Assembly: GCF_003254395.2 (NCBI RefSeq)
Contig: NC_037641.1
Location: 4,880,001 to 4,944,000, forward strand
DNA from: Apis mellifera
Lineage: Eukaryota; Arthropoda; Insecta; Hymenoptera; Apidae
Length of the DNA stretch: 64,000 nucleotides
Direction: 5' to 3'
The translations under genes were made by a program, and so were the position numbers. Of the stretch, positions 57,536 through 64,000 are shown piece by piece. Positions within the stretch are counted from its first letter, which is position 1. Every line of letters starts with the position of its first letter. Under the pieces are notes generated by a model. The model searched no databases. It was not told the DNA's origin and worked only from the letters and a program-made list of their open reading frames with translations.

Positions 57536-58797
57536 GAAATTACCGAAACTTTGAACCGCTGTAACTTCGAAAATAACGATTTTCGGTCAACGAGCGAACG
57601 ATGATTAGAAGCGCGGAATCTTTCCCTTTAAAACTCTTTTTTATTTATTTAAATACGACTTCCGGTTGCCGAGATATCATCGCGTAAAGAAAATGTAATT
57701 TTTAATAAACCCGATCGAATCCTATTAAAATTACCGAAACTTTGAATAGCTGTAACTTCGAAATTAACGACTTCCGGTCAACGAGCCAACGATGATTAGA
57801 AATGTGGAACCTTTCCCTTTAAAACACTTTTTTATTTATTCTAATACGACTTCCGGTTTCCGAGATATCATCGCGTAAAGAAAATGTAATTTTTAATAAA
57901 CCCGATCGAATCCTTTTAAAATTACCGAAACTTTGAATCGCTATAATTCCGAAGATAACGACTTCCGGTCAACGGGTGAACGATCGTTAGAAGCGCGGAT
58001 CCTTGCCCTTTAAAACACTTTTTTATTTATTCTAATACGAGTTTTGGTTGCCGAGATATCATCGCATAAAGAAAATGTAATTTTTAGTCCTTTGCCTTAA
58101 ACCGATCGAATCCTATTAAAATTACCCAAACTTTGAATCGCTGTAACTTCGAAGATAACGACTTCCGGTCAACGGGTGAACGATCGTTAGAAGCGCGGAT
58201 CCTTGCCCTTTAAAACGCTTTTTCATTTATTTAAATACGACTTCCGGTTACCGAGATATCATCGCGTAAAGAAGAGGTAATTTTTTAGTCCTTTGCCTTA
58301 AACCGATCGAATCCTATTAAAATTACCGAAACTTTGAATCGCTATAATTCCGAAGATAACAACTTCCGGTCAACGGGTGAACGATCGTTAGAAGCGCGGA
58401 TCCTTGCCCTTTGAAACCCTTTTTCGTTTATCCCGATACGACTTCCGGTTGCCGAGATATCGTCGTGTAAAGAGAAGGGTAATTTTTCGTCGTTTTATTA
58501 TCCTCGTCCTTGTCGCTTATTCGGACCTCTCGCTCGCGCCTCGCCTCACTGACCTATCCCAATGCCTAAAGAAGTGAGCAGGCACGATTCCTGGAAAAAA
58601 TATAGGTCAGTGTGTCACATTCGTATCCCGGTATGGAAACTTTGAGTCCTTATATCTCGGCAACCAATTAAGATATCGGGATAAAACAAAAAAGGGCTTC
58701 AAGGGCACGGCCTCCTCTGTTTCTTAAGCGGGTTTTGACGGCAAAATTTCTAACTTTTCCCCGTGTTTTTTTATACGAAAGATTCAAGTTTCGTTTG
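57536..58797 (+). repeat. Composite repeat copy 2, same orientation as copy 1
   Basis: Five monomers, with anchors at about 57580 (diverged), 57772, 57962, 58162 and 58363 (spacing 192, 190, 200 and 201). The same downstream segment follows, with the hairpin arms CACTGACCTAT at 58547-58557 and ATAGGTCAGTG at 58602-58612, then ATATCTCGGCAACC and the inverted partial monomer. The last two monomers and the hairpin segment are closest to copy 1; the first monomers are shorter and more diverged. Similarity ends near AAGTTTCGTTTG. Confidence 0.93.
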
Positions 58798-61700
58798 ACC
58801 CTTTATGATATATATATACGTAAAGATACATAATTTTCACGCAACACGGCACATTTTCTGGATATTAATCGAATATTTGAATATTGTTTTAGCTATATAA
58901 CAATCCAATTTTAATTATCCTTGTTTCCAAGCGAATGCTTTCACGTTACTTGTCGATATATTATTTGATTCGTAGACGATCCAAAGGAGAATGGACCACG
59001 GTATTCTCCGTTCATTATAAAGCAAGTCTGCTCGCTGTCAAGGATGAAGCCAAAGCTGAGTTGTCTCTCGGGGAAGCAGGGCCAGCCAAGAAACGAGATT
59101 TATGTGTACTTAAGCGGAACAGCGACGCTCGTAAATAAGGATACAAAGAGGAAATGAAGTTCGGCCGAGGTGTCGGCGGATCATCGGGTGATTTATCGAG
59201 CAATCGACGAGAGCAGTCGCCGCGTTAATATCTCGAATGCTTTCGTACCCGCGTTCTTCCTTTCTTTCGAGGAAATTGGACATTTCCCAATATAGGATGG
59301 AAACGTCTCTCTCTCTGAATACATCTACAATTCGTTCGTCTTACTTTCGAAGCCCTTAAGAATCATTGCATAGAACGTAAGATAAATCTTCCTTCTCTCG
59401 AGATCACGTCGTGTGTTATTCAAAAACGAATTTTTTTTAATATCATCCACGTTACACGAAGATGCGGTCGATCGACTCCCATCATAATTTCGTTTTTAAT
59501 TAAAAGATCGATAAATTTCCTCGATAATATCGTCTACGTTATAACCGTCCAATATTACTTCAACGTTGATAACACCGCGCGATTTGCAAGTATCGATCAA
59601 TACGTCCGACAACACGTGTGCCGTCGTTATTTTATAGACGTTGCCTTAAGCAAGCTTAGTGGAAAATGGAGGGCCGCGTTATATTGTTTCACGTTTCCCC
59701 GTCTCAACCGTGAGATCCCCTTCGATACAAGGGAATATTTATCAAAGCGTGGCCGTGCCCCAACGCCACTTGCAGCCGCATGAAATCCTAATGCGCCCTT
59801 CTATCAATATTCCCTGTTATCGACGTTTCACAAGGATCTTGCGAGCCGAGTTAATGTTCGCGAGCCGAGTTATTCTGCACGACACATTCTTTCAAATATA
59901 TCTTCACACACGTATATTCTTTACATTATACATTTCTTATCCTATTAGTCGAGAAGATGCGAGATTATCATTTCATCCCTTCTCAAAATATTAATCGTAC
60001 GACGACGTTATCGTTTTATCGCCTTGCTGATTCATGTCCACGTTTGTGGATACGTCACAATGCGATAAAAACAAGTATACGATGTATCCATTCTTTCTTC
60101 GTCATTCTTCGCAGAGAACTATCACCGAATACACTTTATTTATTTACGACCCATTGGAGAAATGAAAGAATGTCCCAAATGTGCTCCTCCCCAGGTTTAT
60201 CATCTTCGTTTAACATCGAAGAATGTTATGTTTATTGTACCTTAAAAGGAAATTTTTATTTTTTCTTTTTTAATTTTTAAATTAAATTTCTTTGACAAAC
60301 CGTGGATACATTCTCTCGTCTCAAGGATGCGAAAACATCAGCTCTTGCAAAAATTTAGAGAGATCGTACAAAATCGAATTGAATATCACCAGCAGCAAGA
60401 AATTCGCGTTAAAAATCCCCCATTGGCAAACCGCCAATGGCCATCCTTCCGCGTACATCTATCTTTCCGATAAGAAGCGTTCCAGTAAGTGATCCCCTCC
60501 CCCCTTGCTGTACGCTCTCCCCCTTCTTTCGAAGGGAATCTCAACGTGTCCGATAGTAATTTCATCGAATCCTCGTAAACTTGGAGGTGAGAGCCATTGT
60601 GAGAATGAAATTGAAAATTCGAACTCTCTCTCAAAGATAATCCATAAGATCTCGAGACGAGATTACGGTCTCGGGGAGTATAACTCGATGGAATTTAAAA
60701 ATGTTGAAAATGTTGGAGAAGGAATGCTTTTGGATAGAGAGAGAAAAAAATTGCGAAACATTCCAGCTTTCTTTCTCCTCTTTTTTTCTTGTTGCAAATA
60801 TTCCTGGAATTCTCTTCTTCCTCCTTCTCCTCGCCTCTTCTTTCTCATTAATTATTCCACTTTCATGGAAAGTTTGATCGAATTCAATGAAATTCTTCTC
60901 GACCGTCCTATTTTTATTAAGAATAAAGATATCTCAAAAGTTGACGTTTGGATAGTTTGATAAAAATGTAAAGATCTTGAAGAGTAGCATTCCTCTCTTA
61001 TTTTTCCATTCTCTCGAAACTGTTACAATCATTCGATCGATCATATCTTGCTTCGTTTCCAAAAGTATTTACGATCGGTCTTCGAGATATTTTACAAGAA
61101 AATTCGTCCAATTTGAAAATTTTCTCTCTTTCTGACAAAAGTGTTGCACTATCCTTTAATAAATATTAGTCTCGTTAATCGAAGAGAATTAAAAATCGAA
61201 TCACTGGTTATCGAAATCGATTTTTCTCCGTTCTAAAGCCTGCCTTTAATATCGCTTGTATCGAACACGCTCGACCATACTTAAATTCTAATAATATAAA
61301 AAGAATTCACGCGACCAATAAACCGTAAATTTTCTTTAAAGCACGTATATACATTACACGTTGCCTTGTCTCTCCCTGGCAGAAACGCCCTTTGAATCGA
61401 TTCTGAACTTGTCCTTCTCTTCCCACTTTATCGATCCCTTATCGAAATTCCAATAAAAAAAAAAAAAACCTTCCCCTTAACCTCTATCGAAAATAAAGAA
61501 ATAACCGATAAACCACACATTCCGCAAATATATATTTTTCACTCGAATCAAGTTTCGAATGTGACACGAAAACACCTTTTTTTAGGAAAAAGATAATTTA
61601 GAAGAAAAATAATAATCGTAACCGAGACAGGATTAAACGAACGAATTTTGCATTCTTTTTCTTTTTCAAAACAAATTCTGTCAGATCTCGAAAGAGGAAA

Positions 61701-64000
61701 GGAAAAAAGTGAAGCGGTCTGTTTCGAGATCGATCTGCGTCCTTGATCTCGTGCCAGGACGCAGGACACGTGTATGCAACTCAGCCTCGAGTCACGAGAA
61801 CTCGAAAGAGCCGATCGTATCTTCCTAAGGCCGTCATCCTTTCTCATCACAATAATCGGAATAATTTCCACCACGATTTTCCACCAAAACTCTGACATCT
61901 TTGTTAATCTCGAGACGTCGGTTAATATTCTCCGATTTGTCCCGCCGGGGAAAATGTTTTTCTGCTTCATTGGAATCGATATTCTGAAAGCAGAGAATAT
62001 CGATTCGAATCACGTATGCTTCCTCTGGGAATATTTGTTCTATGCTTCTTGAAAATTGGGCAAACGTTCATTAGACACGATTAATAATTAGAAGTTTAAT
62101 TTATCTTTCAACGAGATGAACGAATATTTAGAGCAGGAGATTCAAATAATGTTCCTGGATTTTTTAAGTTTATCCTTCGTTCAGAATAAACTTAAAAAAC
62201 GAGCAATGATAAAGTTTATCCACGATTGTTCGAATTGAAAAGGGGGCGCGATAAATCTGTTGGGCGATTTTAAGAAGAATGTTTGGAAAATTGGATGGCA
62301 GAAGAATCAAGGAGGAACGAGACAGATTTATGAAAGAGCGAAGGTATCTTCTGGTAGAAGTCACGTTCGTCTCGAGTCACGTCTTAGTTTTGCTTAATCA
62401 CGAATTTTAATGGACGCGTTTTAACTATTTTAGTTACAGGCGCGTAATAAATAAGAGGAAACACATAACTCGAAAGATAAATCTGCCACGTTGTTTCAAC
62501 ATTTTGCAAGATGTATCATTCAACGCGAACGATAAATCATAAGCAAAATGATTCTCCTTGATCCTTTTTTAACTATCGAAAAATCGTATCTTTTATAACC
62601 AAGAATTTTCTTTATAATTTTACACGACATTCTTTTCTACGCAATCTAACTTAACCTTTTAATTGCTCGTTCAAATAATTAACTGCAATTCGATTGAAAA
62701 ACGTTTCACAATTGCCAAAAACTTTTTGCCTCTCCTTTCAAATTGCAAAATTGTGCAGAAGAAAATATACTGATTCGAAACAAAAAAAAGAAGAAGAAAG
62801 AAATATAATTCAGAATTAGAACACTAAACTATTGCAATACTATTAAATTAAATTCCCTCACTTGAAAAACAAACTCCCAAACGATATAATAATTTCTAAC
62901 ATTCTTCTAAAAATCTATAAACACCTCATGGTAAATCTCGTGATCACGTTGCGTCACGCATTGAAATATAGAGGCGGACGGGTTGTGCAACGCGTTGCGA
63001 GACGAGTTGCCAGAGACCAGAGGGGCATCGTGGACGGTGAGAAATCGCGTTGTGAAGATGTCGAAAGGGAAGAGACAGAGAGAGAGGATCGAAATGGGAA
63101 AGGACGAAAAGGCGTGGAGAAAAAGTGCGATCGGTTTCGATGGCAGAATTACAAAAAACCATGCCAGAGTTGGCCCAAGGGGGGAAAAATTGGAGCCAAG
63201 ATTGGAGAAACAATAATCCCGAGCCCCACATTCGAGAAGAGAATAGAATTGGAAGGAAGAAGCTTGCGGATTCTTTAATTATTATTTCAGGATGAACGAA
63301 ATGATGAAAATTTTTAAACTTTACAAGCTACTCGAAATAGAATCTCCATAAAGGAGACCTACAATAGAGCAGAGCGTTTTGAAAAAGTTGCCAAGAGTTC
63401 GAGCATGAATAAAAATTGTTCAAACTTCTTCTATTAAAAAAAAAAAAAAAAATAAGATAAAATAAAATCAGGGGAGCAGGATTCTATAAATATACAGACC
63501 GATTAACTTTTGCAAAGTTATCCTTCCAATTCTTGAAACTGTAACCAAACTTTTCCATACGCTTTAAATATCGTCTCACTGAAACTTGTACAAATTGAAA
63601 TAAAATAACAATCCTATCCCACCTCTAAAAATATCCAGAATCGAAGCTGAAGAAAAAGAGAGTGCTAACGATTATTTCAAACGAACGAAAATATTTCCCT
63701 TCCCCCTTAAAATTCTCAATTCTTCTTAATTCACTCTTCTCTTCGATCTCCATCGAGTCCACACCCGGGGATTGATTTCAATCACGCATTTCGCGAGCAC
63801 ACAGAGGCGGGAAAGAAGCGGGTTAAGGGTCGCTTGCTTCCGCTCGAGAGGACTGGAAAAAAAAAAAGAAAGAAAATAAAAAAGAAAAAAGAAAGAAAAA
63901 CCGCTCGAATTGGTCTCTAATTGGAGATCCCGAAGCGTTAAGGAGGACAGGAGGGCGGAAGGAGGACACGAGTCATTAACGGTTCACGAAATAACTCCCC

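Larger units (their letters stand above)
37138..64000 (-). other. Long intron upstream of exon A (at least 26.8 kb; start not in window)
   Basis: Exon A begins in mid-codon, so an upstream coding exon must exist. I looked in this stretch for a minus-strand sequence ending in the expected ...APVT-G|GT and did not find it, so the upstream exon is probably beyond 64000. The stretch holds the 45737-46132 duplication, the second composite repeat (57536-58797), palindromes (42978-42993, 49966-49987), hairpins (47854-47872, 56456-56485, 61973-62006, 62160-62199), microsatellites and GC-richer patches (about 39190-39550, 48440-48690, 49930-50290). No second gene is supportable. Confidence 0.75.

Noticed and set aside
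60505..60960. 151-codon plus-strand frame
   Set aside because: No recognisable domain, compositionally like flanking intron, no splice or promoter context.
62862..63278. 138-codon plus-strand frame rich in R, K, E and G
   Set aside because: Composition follows the purine-rich plus strand; no domain and no context.

Overview
The window is a piece of a large, AT-rich, microsatellite-dense animal genome. It carries the middle of a single gene on the minus strand: the catalytic A subunit of calcineurin (serine/threonine-protein phosphatase 2B). Seven exons with GT-AG splice sites encode an uninterrupted 300-residue stretch plus two split codons. It aligns without any gap to human CnA-alpha residues 88-387 and includes all metal-binding and catalytic residues and most of the calcineurin B-binding helix. 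Low GC outside small islands, frequent TCGA/CG-containing words, long introns with many GA, TA, CTG and TAG microsatellites, and an insect-like calcineurin sequence suggest a hymenopteran insect, probably a bee. The species cannot be fixed from the sequence alone.

Layout, in gene order (high to low coordinates): 37138-64000 is the 3' part of a very long upstream intron (at least 26.8 kb). The N-terminal exon or exons and the promoter were not found and probably lie beyond 64000. Exon A (37013-37137) carries the first metal-binding motifs. Then follow an 8.1 kb intron, exon B (28823-28934), a 6.0 kb intron, exon C (22694-22839), a 12.5 kb intron, exon D (10028-10167) and a 4.3 kb intron. Exons E, F and G (5565-5736, 5357-5483, 5181-5261) are tightly clustered. 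1-5180 is intron or 3' sequence. I could not find the conserved calmodulin-binding and autoinhibitory exons there, so they probably lie to the left of the window.

Apart from these 903 coding bases the window is intronic. The introns hold several tandem-repeat families (about 165 bp units at 24.3-25.1 kb and 26.85-27.5 kb; a roughly 200 bp duplication at 45.7-46.1 kb). The most striking is a composite repeat of about 1.26-1.28 kb present twice in the same orientation (31446-32723 and 57536-58797). Each copy has five ~200 bp monomers, a unique segment with a perfect 11 bp hairpin stem, and a partial monomer in inverted orientation. There are also isolated hairpins, long palindromes, two strong G-quadruplex motifs near the left end, and a compact TATA/CRE-like cluster at about 18.1 kb.

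I see no convincing second protein-coding gene, tRNA, rRNA or CRISPR array. The long ORFs outside the exons look like chance frames in low-complexity or GC-richer sequence. The most biologically suggestive possibility is alternative 3' processing after exon G: a read-through of its intron, or a short proline-rich candidate terminal exon at 455-510. Either would give a calcineurin without its autoinhibitory tail, but this is unproven.
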